From assembly GCA_964389805.1 (NCBI GenBank), contig CAYMFU010000154.1, positions 12,931 through 76,930 on the forward strand: a DNA stretch of 64,000 bases, written 5' to 3'. Shown here in pieces: positions 46,031-53,736 of this stretch. Position numbers and translations under genes: made by a program. The notes under the pieces were generated by a model that saw nothing but the letters and a program-made list of their open reading frames with translations, searched no databases and was not told the DNA's origin. Position 1 is the first letter of the stretch. Every line of letters begins with the position of its first letter. Source of the DNA: JAGTVG01 sp964389805. Its GTDB lineage: Bacteria; Bacteroidota; Bacteroidia; Cytophagales; Cyclobacteriaceae.

Positions 46031-46510
46031 TTAAATCCTTCGAACCTCTAAGGTGTCAGAGGTAGTACGCAGTAGATCTGCATTGGAAACCTTCAAAACA
46101 GGATGTATCTGATTCGGGATCAACTCACATAATGGGATAAGTACAAATCTTCTATCCGGAATACCCGGATGTGGGATCGTCAGATTCTTTTCATTAATGA
46201 CCTGGTCATCAAAATACAGGATATCTATGTCAATGATCCTTTCTGCCCATTTTTCTTTACGGACCCTGCCCATAGATTTTTCAATTGCCAGCACTTTTTT
46301 TAAGGTATCGAAAGCATCAATTTTAGTTTCAATTTCTACAACCTGATTATAAAAGGGAGGCTGATCTTTAAGGCCCCAGGGTTCAGTAACATATATTGAT
46401 GATGTCCGTGTCACTTCACCGATATCTGTATTTATTTTTTCCAGCGCTATCTGAATTCTGCTTATTGGGTCTCCGATGTTACTTCCTAAAATTAAATATT
46501 TTCCTTTCAT
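46031..46510 (-). CDS. folK: 6-hydroxymethyl-7,8-dihydropterin pyrophosphokinase
   Basis: Transfers pyrophosphate from ATP to 6-hydroxymethyl-dihydropterin in folate synthesis. The start YLILGSNIGDP, the middle YVTEPWGLKDQPPFYNQVVEIET, the signature RIIDIDILYFDD and PHPGIPDRRFVLIPLCEL are all present. Length 159 aa, standard for monofunctional FolK. It is not fused to FolB or FolP. Its 3' end converges on fabD and it is divergent from sppA across 92 nt. Confidence 0.95.
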   Translation of the reverse strand: MKGKYLILGSNIGDPISRIQIALEKINTDIGEVTRTSSIYVTEPWGLKDQPPFYNQVVEIETKIDAFDTLKKVLAIEKSMGRVRKEKWAERIIDIDILYFDDQVINEKNLTIPHPGIPDRRFVLIPLCELIPNQIHPVLKVSNADLLRTTSDTLEVRRI

Positions 46511-46602
46511 CCTTAAAAAACAGCAGCCATATAAATTGTTTTTATGTTGTTGGAGTAAAGTAATATAATTACAGTTGAAAACAATAATAAAAGTATAAGT
46601 AC

Positions 46603-48354
46603 ATGAAATTCTTACGCAATTTACTAGCTGTTCTGGTTGGATTATTCATCTATAGTTTCGTCATACTCTTCATTTTTGTGGGCATATTATCTATTTCCTC
46701 AGCCGAAACCACCGTATCCGTACCAGAGAACTCAATACTACGTCTGAGGCTGAGCGGACAAATTGTTGAACGCGAACTGGAGGATCCATTTGCCTCGCTG
46801 GGTTTCCCGGGTTCTGGAGCCAGGGAAATGGGCCTGAAAGAGTTAAAAGAAGCTATCAGGCATGCAAAATCTGACGATAAGATTCAGGGGATTTTCCTGG
46901 AGCCAAGGTTTTTCATGGCGGGAATGGCCACTATGGAAGAATTACGAAAAGAGCTGGATGCTTTTAAATCCTCCGGGAAATTCATCGTATCTTATGCTGA
47001 ATATTATACGGAGGCATCATATTATCTCGCTTCCGTATCTGATGAAATGTATATCACGCCTGGATATGGCATGCTGGAATTTAATGGTGTATCAGCTGAA
47101 TATATGTTCTTTACCGGGTTATTTGAAAAGCTTGGAATTGAACCCCAGATATTCAGGGTTGGAGAATACAAGTCCGCAGTAGAACCCTTTATGCGGAAAG
47201 ACCTGAGCGAGGAAAACAAAGAACAGATCTCCGCATTTGTAAATTCAATATATGACCATATGCTGGGTGAGATTGCTGAATCAAGAAATATGGAGACTGA
47301 GGAAGTCAGAAAGATCTCGTATTCCATGCTTGCAAGAACCACTGGAGATGCGGTTGACCTGGGGCTGATTGATGGAGAGAAATATTACAATGAGTTTATC
47401 GACCTTTTGAAAGATAAGCTGGACGTGGAGGAAGATGATGATGTCAATATGGTCTCCTATCGAAAATATAATAAGTCCTATGGCGATCCGAAATATTCAA
47501 AGGAAAGAATTGCAGTGATAGTTGGAGAAGGCAGCATATTCTCAGGACGAGGAGAAAACCGGATTATTGGCTCAGACAGTTATACACAATTAATTCGAAG
47601 TGCCCGGGAAAATGACCGTGTGAAGGCCGTTGTTATAAGGATCAATTCCGGTGGTGGCAGTCCCCTGGCATCTGATGTGATCTGGAAAGAGATCAAGCTT
47701 ACTGCAGAGAAAAAGCCGGTTATTGCGTCCATTGCAGATGTTGCTGCATCAGGGGGCTATTATATAGTGATGGCTTGTGATAAGATCTATGCACAACCTA
47801 CTTCCATAACAGGATCTATAGGCATATTTGGTGTATTATTCAATGCAGAAGAACTTCTTGAAAATAAACTGGGTATAACTTTCGATAACTACAGCACCGG
47901 GGAGTATTCGGATATGTATACAATAACCCGCCCATTAACAGCTTTTGAAAAGGAGATCATTCAGCAGGATATTGAAAGAGGGTATGAAATATTCACCACC
48001 AAAGCGGCTGCTGACAGGGATATGACCATAGATGAATTACTTAAAATTGCTTCCGGCAGGGTTTATTCAGGATATGAAGCACTTGATAATGGCTTGATCG
48101 ATGAATTCGGCACCTTGGAAGATGCCATTGAAGAAGCTGCTGAAATGGCCGAATTGGAAGAATACAGGGTCAGCTATTACCCAAGACAGAAGACCTTTTT
48201 CGAGCAAATCATGGAAGACCTGGGCACAGACATCCAGACCCGCTATCTAAAGCTGAAACTTGGGGAATATTATCCTTATTTTCAACAGGTGCAGGAGTTA
48301 AATGCACTTAGGGGACTGCAGGCCAGAATGCCCTTCGATATTCAGATCCATTGA
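46603..48354 (+). CDS. sppA: signal peptide peptidase SppA, long (67K) type
   Basis: A membrane-bound S49 peptidase that degrades cleaved signal peptides. One N-terminal helix (residues 8-30) anchors it. Two tandem S49-like halves are present. The catalytic Lys190 is in GEYKSAVEPFMRKDLS (first half) and the nucleophile Ser383 is in DVAASGGYYIVMACDKIYA (second half), the split arrangement known from E. coli SppA. The length of 583 aa agrees. A hairpin that mainly serves the opposite gene lies after the stop. Confidence 0.95.
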   Translation: MKFLRNLLAVLVGLFIYSFVILFIFVGILSISSAETTVSVPENSILRLRLSGQIVERELEDPFASLGFPGSGAREMGLKELKEAIRHAKSDDKIQGIFLEPRFFMAGMATMEELRKELDAFKSSGKFIVSYAEYYTEASYYLASVSDEMYITPGYGMLEFNGVSAEYMFFTGLFEKLGIEPQIFRVGEYKSAVEPFMRKDLSEENKEQISAFVNSIYDHMLGEIAESRNMETEEVRKISYSMLARTTGDAVDLGLIDGEKYYNEFIDLLKDKLDVEEDDDVNMVSYRKYNKSYGDPKYSKERIAVIVGEGSIFSGRGENRIIGSDSYTQLIRSARENDRVKAVVIRINSGGGSPLASDVIWKEIKLTAEKKPVIASIADVAASGGYYIVMACDKIYAQPTSITGSIGIFGVLFNAEELLENKLGITFDNYSTGEYSDMYTITRPLTAFEKEIIQQDIERGYEIFTTKAAADRDMTIDELLKIASGRVYSGYEALDNGLIDEFGTLEDAIEEAAEMAELEEYRVSYYPRQKTFFEQIMEDLGTDIQTRYLKLKLGEYYPYFQQVQELNALRGLQARMPFDIQIH

Positions 48355-48392
48355 TCGCTATTTGTTCAGGTTGACGAAAGAAAAAGAAAAAC

Positions 48393-48419
48393 TTAAAGGT
48401 CGCATTTCGCGACCTTTAA
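48393..48419. terminator. hairpin between convergent sppA and barrel gene, terminator mainly for the minus strand
   Basis: A perfect 11-bp stem, TTAAAGGTCGC with GCGACCTTTAA, around a 5-nt loop. On the minus strand it is followed by a U-rich tract (from AAAAAGAAAAAC on plus). On the plus strand there is no U run, so it suits the gene at 48473-49114 best. Confidence 0.8.
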
Positions 48420-48472
48420 TAGTGGATAATATTCCAAATATCCACAATATGAATTTGCTATAGAATCGCCTA

Positions 48473-49114
48473 TCAGAACCTGAATCCCATACTCAAAATA
48501 ATTTGCGGATTTCTGACATCGGTATCAAAGCTTACATCGGTCCCGGGTATCGAGACACTCTTCCCAAGGGCACTTAAATTTCCTTCATACTTCAGGTCAA
48601 CGGAAATCGTGGTAATGTCAAAACCGATACCGGCTTGATATCCAATGGTTCCCTTTGTGAAATCCTGCTTAAATACATCTTTTGTATTCTTCCAGACGGA
48701 TTTCTCTGACAAAAGATAGGAAAATGAAGGCCCAGCATATACCCTGAAAGACTTGCCAAAGGTCCATCCGGCAAGTATAGGGATATCTAGCTTATTGAGC
48801 TTAATTTCATTGATTCCAGGGAAATCGATACCATCATTCGAGATCTTTATTTTTCCGCCTGTCGAAGAATACAATAATTCCGGTTGTATATAGAACCTGG
48901 ATATTTGAATTCTGGAATATAATCCCAGATGCCAACCTAATACAGCTTCACCTGATTTGTAAAAAACACTTTCCTGTCCGTCACTACCGGAAAACATAGC
49001 GTCAACTTTTAAGTGCGAGGAACTGATTCCTGCTTTGGCTCCTACCTGAAAGAATTGAGCATTGGCCTGGTTTATTGATACCACGACCAATAAAATAATT
49101 ATTAATCGTTTCAT
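48473..49114 (-). CDS. PorT-like outer-membrane beta-barrel protein
   Basis: A 213-aa protein with a signal peptide (MKRLIIILLVVVSINQANAQ) followed by the barrel start FFQVGAKAGISSSHLK. Amphipathic strands run through to the terminal strand PQIILSMGFRF, with a C-terminal Phe typical of assembled outer-membrane proteins. The pattern matches the PorT/OMP_b-brl_2 group. True PorT is a type IX secretion protein, but most proteins with this domain are of unknown role. I use the ATG at 49114, since an earlier one at 49144 would put ten residues before the signal. Confidence 0.8.
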   Translation of the reverse strand: MKRLIIILLVVVSINQANAQFFQVGAKAGISSSHLKVDAMFSGSDGQESVFYKSGEAVLGWHLGLYSRIQISRFYIQPELLYSSTGGKIKISNDGIDFPGINEIKLNKLDIPILAGWTFGKSFRVYAGPSFSYLLSEKSVWKNTKDVFKQDFTKGTIGYQAGIGFDITTISVDLKYEGNLSALGKSVSIPGTDVSFDTDVRNPQIILSMGFRF

Positions 49115-49300
49115 ATTTTTAAAATTTAAGGTTACTGAATGCATAACTCATTTGTATGCACTGCTTACTAATTATTAAATTATACACCTGTGTTCGCGAT
49201 ATGCAAGCACTTTCAGTAAGGCACACTAATCCTGATCATCTTTTATCGCGAATTTAGATGAGGAAGATCTGCGATCGTCTTTAACCTGATTTTAAGGTGA

Positions 49301-51166
49301 TCAAAATCCCAGCCGGTACATGATCCCAGCCCGTATCCATCTGCCGGGCATTGGTGTCATAACCTCATAATACTGGGTGTTGGTAAGATTTGTGGCTTCA
49401 ATATAGATATATGGTCCTTTTGCTTTCTCCCAGTATAACCTTGCATCAAAAACCCAATAACTGTTTTGCCCCTCCCGATCATTCATCCTGGTTTTAAAAT
49501 CAAGATATATATTGGAAACTATCCTGGAGTTAATACCAAAAATGAATTGATGCCGAAGGTTTTCAAGGATATACCTGGATATCTCAGCAGAACTTGTAAG
49601 ATCTGAGTGTATGAAATTATAACTCAGAAATACACTTTTCAAAAACATCTTCTTGTCCACTAATCTTTCCATATTAAGTTGAGAAGCAATTTCGATGCCA
49701 TTCCTCTTAATATTGGAAATATTAGATGCTTTCCACAGGTAGGTAGAGTCAGTAACCGGTATACCCACCCAGTCGATGAGATCGTGGGCATCCTGATAAA
49801 ACCAGTTAAATTCTACGCTCAGTGGCTGTTTCATATATCTTCCGCCTATTTCAAAAGTAATGGCCTGTTCAGGCTTTAGATCAGGATTGCCTTCTTCCAC
49901 AGGGCTCTGGTAATACATATCATAAAAAGTAGGTATTCTGTAGGATTTACCAAGATTCGTGTAAAATCTTAAATCAGGTCTGGCCAGGAAGCCTATATCG
50001 ATACCCGGGAAGGCATTCCATCCAAAATCTGAGTAATGGCTGACAAATACGCCTGGTGTGACGTCAAGTTTACCATATTTAAACTGATGCTCAAGAAACA
50101 CCCCAAAGCTGTTTCTGTAAAAGCCATCCAGGTTGCTTTTTGAGGGATTCCCGCCCCTTACCCAGTCACCATGAATGGTCTCTCTCCTGAACTCAAGTCC
50201 CATACCAGTCTGTCCAAGCTTATTTCTCCAGTTACTATTGATTTCGATAGCCCCAACATTTGTAGTATGGTCATTTTCATATATTTCCGGATTATCCCTT
50301 ACGAAAAAATAGTTGTCATTATTACGCCTCCAGTAAACACGTGGCTTGATGGTAAAATTTCCAATGTTTTTTAAATACCCCAGGCTTAATATGGACGTCT
50401 GTACCTCTTCATACTGTTCACTGTAATTGGGATTTGCATAAAATCCATTTGCCCCGAATTTACGGCCTGTCCAGCCACCGAGTATTTCCAATTTCCCACC
50501 CGATATGTCTGTTTCAGCCTGGTAAAATACATTATTGATCTTAAAATCAGTATTATGCCTGTATCCGTCGGAAGCATCGTGAGAGAAACTTATATACTGC
50601 TTATAGTTTTTTGAAGGAAGAGCAAGATCCAGGGTACCCCCGAATAATTTATGTTGCCCGCCATACAATCTAATTCCTGCAAAACGGGTATCAGGAACTT
50701 CGGTAATGAAATTCACTGCGCCTGAAAAGGCATTTTGTCCATATATCCTTGCTCCTGGACCTTTTAAAACTTCTACTCTGGTCAGATTGCTAAAGTTTAA
50801 TGGAATATTAAGACTATGATGTCCCGTTTGCGGGTCGGTAAGCTTAAGACCATTGAGCAGAATCAGGGTTTGTTCGAAGGTGCCGCCTCTGATACCAATA
50901 TCAGCCTGTACCCCTACAGGCCCTCTTTGTCTGATATCCACTCCGGGGATATAGCTTAAAATCTCCGGTATGCTCTGAACAGGGAGGTCCTTTATCTCCA
51001 GATCGGTTACCACACCAATATTCCTTGAGGTTTCCCTGAAAGGAATATTTATCCGGTTACCCTGAATAATTATATTTTCAAGCTCGATGGTCCTGGTGGA
51101 ATCAATCTGAGCAAAAATGGGAGTAGATACTCCTAATAAGAAAAATATAATCAGTAATCGGCTCAT
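49301..51166 (-). CDS. TonB-dependent outer-membrane receptor
   Basis: A ligand-gated outer-membrane transporter. The signal peptide ends IFAQ. A plug domain follows (about residues 35-150: RNIGVVTDLEIKDLPVQSIPEILSYIPGVDIRQRGPVGVQADIGIRGGTFEQTLILLNGLKL). The barrel ends in WIRAGIMYRLGF. There is no N-terminal carboxypeptidase-like domain, so it is not of the SusC type. It resembles the BtuB/FecA-like size class (621 aa). The ligand is unknown, since no SusD, lipoprotein or ABC gene is nearby. I prefer the ATG at 51166 (MSRLLIIFF); one at 51205 is possible. Confidence 0.9.
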   Translation of the reverse strand: MSRLLIIFFLLGVSTPIFAQIDSTRTIELENIIIQGNRINIPFRETSRNIGVVTDLEIKDLPVQSIPEILSYIPGVDIRQRGPVGVQADIGIRGGTFEQTLILLNGLKLTDPQTGHHSLNIPLNFSNLTRVEVLKGPGARIYGQNAFSGAVNFITEVPDTRFAGIRLYGGQHKLFGGTLDLALPSKNYKQYISFSHDASDGYRHNTDFKINNVFYQAETDISGGKLEILGGWTGRKFGANGFYANPNYSEQYEEVQTSILSLGYLKNIGNFTIKPRVYWRRNNDNYFFVRDNPEIYENDHTTNVGAIEINSNWRNKLGQTGMGLEFRRETIHGDWVRGGNPSKSNLDGFYRNSFGVFLEHQFKYGKLDVTPGVFVSHYSDFGWNAFPGIDIGFLARPDLRFYTNLGKSYRIPTFYDMYYQSPVEEGNPDLKPEQAITFEIGGRYMKQPLSVEFNWFYQDAHDLIDWVGIPVTDSTYLWKASNISNIKRNGIEIASQLNMERLVDKKMFLKSVFLSYNFIHSDLTSSAEISRYILENLRHQFIFGINSRIVSNIYLDFKTRMNDREGQNSYWVFDARLYWEKAKGPYIYIEATNLTNTQYYEVMTPMPGRWIRAGIMYRLGF

Positions 51167-51219
51167 CCGAAAAAGGTTCCTTTCAATAGATCTGATAGTA
51201 TTCAAGTATAGATATTCGG

Positions 51220-51227
51220 CAAAACTA
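51220..51227 (-). promoter_or_regulatory. Bacteroidota -7 element for the TonB receptor gene
   Basis: The minus strand reads TAGTTTTG, an exact TAnnTTTG and identical to the fabD element. The predicted leader to the ATG at 51166 is about 47 nt. No -33 TTG at the usual distance was found. Confidence 0.35.
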
Positions 51228-51303
51228 ATGATTCCTTACTTATTTGTAGAATAACACAACAATATATCTGAGTGTATCGCTGCTGCGACAGAAAATAATA
51301 TGG

Positions 51304-52737
51304 TCAGCAATCAGCCAGGTTAACAGGGATATTGATAGCCAGACCACCATCTGAGGTTTCTTTGTATTTTGAATTCATGTCCTGAGCGGTATCCCACATG
51401 GTTTTAATTACACTGTCCAGTGAAACCTTTGCTGTTTCAGGATCCCCCTCCAGCGCCAGGTATGCGGCCGTAATCGCTTTAATGGAACCCATGGAGTTTC
51501 TTTCAATACATGGAACCTGAACCAGACCGCCTACCGGATCACAGGTAAGACCCAGATGATGTTCCATCGCAATTTCAGCAGCCATGATCACATTCTCAGG
51601 TTTACCTCCAAGAACCTCAGTTAAGGCCGCGGCTGCCATGGCGGAAGAAACTCCTATTTCAGCCTGGCATCCACCCATAGCTGCCGATATGGTACTGCCT
51701 TTTTTGAATATCGAACCCATTTCACCAGCTACCAGGAGAAACTTCGGGATATTTTCCTCGCTTGCACCCTCAACAAAGCACAAATAGTACATCAATACAG
51801 CTGGAATCACTCCAGCCGCACCGTTGGTAGGTGCCGTAACGACTCTACCGAACGAGGCGTTTTCCTCATTGACGGAAATAGCAAAACAGCTTACCCATTT
51901 AAGGATCTCACTGAAAGTGAATTTTTTTGATTTGATCAGATGTGACCATTCACTAATATTTGTTGATTCATCATCTGGAATCATATTCTTATTCATTGCA
52001 TGGGCCCTTCGCTGAACATTCAGGCCACCTGGCAACGTCCCTTGTGTATGACATCCTTTGAACATGCAGTCAGCCATAACTTCCCAGATCCTGTTTAATT
52101 CATTCTTTAATTCCTTTTCGGTTCTTAATGACAGCTCATTCTCAGTTACTACTTGAGTTATTGATTTTTTTGTTGAATGTACCCATTTGATAAGGTCCTC
52201 CGCGGAATCAATAGGAAATGGGAAGTGATAGGCATATTGTTTGGATAAATTCAATTCATCACAAACGATAAATCCTCCACCAATTGAGTAAAAAGTATAA
52301 AAAAAGCTTCGTCCATCATTTGTGCCGGCTTTAAAAGAAATGCCATTTGGATGAAAGGGAAGGCACTTGTTGGAATGAAAAACAATGTCATTTTCTACAA
52401 CAAATTTTAGATCAGAAAACCCACCCAGTTTAAGGATGTTATCGGAGTTCACTTTATGAACGACCTCAGGAATTAATTCGAGATCAATTGTCTCCGGATC
52501 GTAACCGCAAAGGGCAAGAATGATGGCCATATCGGTTCCGTGTCCTTTACCCGTTTTAGCTAGTGATCCATAAAGATTAACCTGAATGCTTACTACATTT
52601 GATAATACACCCTTATTCTTTAATTCTGACACAAAAGTTAGTCCGGCTTTCCAGGGCCCCATGGTATGTGAGCTCGAGGGGCCGATCCCAATTTTAAAGA
52701 TATCGAGGACGCTGATCCTTTCTGATCCGGATTTCAT
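51304..52737 (-). CDS. sdaA: L-serine ammonia-lyase, single-chain iron-sulfur type
   Basis: Deaminates L-serine to pyruvate using a [4Fe-4S] cluster. The fused beta-alpha form is seen: N-terminal SVLDIFKIGIGPSSSHTMGPWKAG and C-terminal cluster residues in AMGGCQAEIGVSSAMAAAALTEV and CDPVGGLVQVPCIERN. Length 477 aa. Its ATG overlaps the TGA of the upstream alpha/beta hydrolase by one base (TGATG), so the two are translated together. I give the symbol for family; sdaA and sdaB cannot be told apart. Confidence 0.94.
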   Translation of the reverse strand: MKSGSERISVLDIFKIGIGPSSSHTMGPWKAGLTFVSELKNKGVLSNVVSIQVNLYGSLAKTGKGHGTDMAIILALCGYDPETIDLELIPEVVHKVNSDNILKLGGFSDLKFVVENDIVFHSNKCLPFHPNGISFKAGTNDGRSFFYTFYSIGGGFIVCDELNLSKQYAYHFPFPIDSAEDLIKWVHSTKKSITQVVTENELSLRTEKELKNELNRIWEVMADCMFKGCHTQGTLPGGLNVQRRAHAMNKNMIPDDESTNISEWSHLIKSKKFTFSEILKWVSCFAISVNEENASFGRVVTAPTNGAAGVIPAVLMYYLCFVEGASEENIPKFLLVAGEMGSIFKKGSTISAAMGGCQAEIGVSSAMAAAALTEVLGGKPENVIMAAEIAMEHHLGLTCDPVGGLVQVPCIERNSMGSIKAITAAYLALEGDPETAKVSLDSVIKTMWDTAQDMNSKYKETSDGGLAINIPVNLADC

Positions 52738-53594
52738 CAGTTCTCTTTTATTTTTTCAGTCAGTGTATGCTCTTTGATCCAATTACACATGAATTTCATT
52801 ACATCATCTTTGTTTTTCTCATTATGTATCTCATGTCGGAGGCCATCCCAAATCTTCATGGTAGCCAATGATCCTGCCTCTTTCGTGAATCTCTCCGATG
52901 CCTTGTGTGAGGTTATTCTGTCATCAGATCCATGCATGATCAATGTTGGATAATTCAGCATTCTGGCATTTTCAAGTGCCCAGGTCCCCTGGGTGATGGT
53001 CTTGTTGTACACTCTAACAGATATTTTGTCATGAACTAGTGGATCTTCAAGATACGCTTTGCCAATCAAGGGATCATGTGACAATTCCATCGGATCCAAT
53101 TCATTGGACAAAGTAAGTGAAGGCCACACACCATTAAGTATTTTAGCTGATCTGGTCTTCCAGGCAGGCGGATTAAATGCCAGTTCAAAAAAAGGTGCGG
53201 AGATGATCGAACCGGATATCTCCTTAGATTGGTGTTGCAGAATATAGTTGGCAACGATGTTTCCTCCAAGACTGTGCCCATACAGGAATAGGGGAGTATC
53301 ATTATATTCCAGGCGAGCTGCGATTAATAGGTTTTCTATATTCGATAATAAAAGGTCATACGATCGGACATGACCGCGCTTTCCCGGTGATTTTCCATGC
53401 CCCTGATAATCCATCCCAGTAACCGCAATCCCGTTTTTATTTAAGAATTCTGAAAATTGTTCATAACGGCCAAGATGATCACCCAGGCCATGGACAATAG
53501 CAACCACGGCAATCGGGTCAGAATCTGTTGCCCAATTGCATGCGTGTAGTTTTCTCCCGTCAGCATCGATGAGTTTAAATGATTCTATTGCCAT
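52737..53594 (-). CDS. alpha/beta hydrolase, monoacylglycerol-lipase-like
   Basis: A 285-aa serine hydrolase of the lysophospholipase/monoglyceride lipase group. The oxyanion loop is VHGLGDH and MDYQGHGKSPGKRGHV follows. The nucleophile is Ser108 in GHSLGG, the acid is in MHGSDDRITSH and the catalytic His is in WDGLRHEIHNE. There is no signal peptide, so it is cytosolic. Translation is coupled to sdaA, an odd pairing whose meaning is unclear. Confidence 0.88.
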   Translation of the reverse strand: MAIESFKLIDADGRKLHACNWATDSDPIAVVAIVHGLGDHLGRYEQFSEFLNKNGIAVTGMDYQGHGKSPGKRGHVRSYDLLLSNIENLLIAARLEYNDTPLFLYGHSLGGNIVANYILQHQSKEISGSIISAPFFELAFNPPAWKTRSAKILNGVWPSLTLSNELDPMELSHDPLIGKAYLEDPLVHDKISVRVYNKTITQGTWALENARMLNYPTLIMHGSDDRITSHKASERFTKEAGSLATMKIWDGLRHEIHNEKNKDDVMKFMCNWIKEHTLTEKIKEN

Positions 53595-53736
53595 GGCAGG
53601 ATATGTTTTGATTTACGTTGAAATTTATTAAATATTCGAAATTTAAAAAATAAATGAATTGTAAACCTGATCACCCAATCTATTTTTTATTTTTACAAAT
53701 GATAACGATTTTTGATTCACTATTGATTAAAGAATC

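Noticed and set aside
49301..51166. SusC-type receptor
   Set aside because: There is no N-terminal carboxypeptidase-regulatory-like domain, the protein is too short (621 aa), and no susD neighbour is present.
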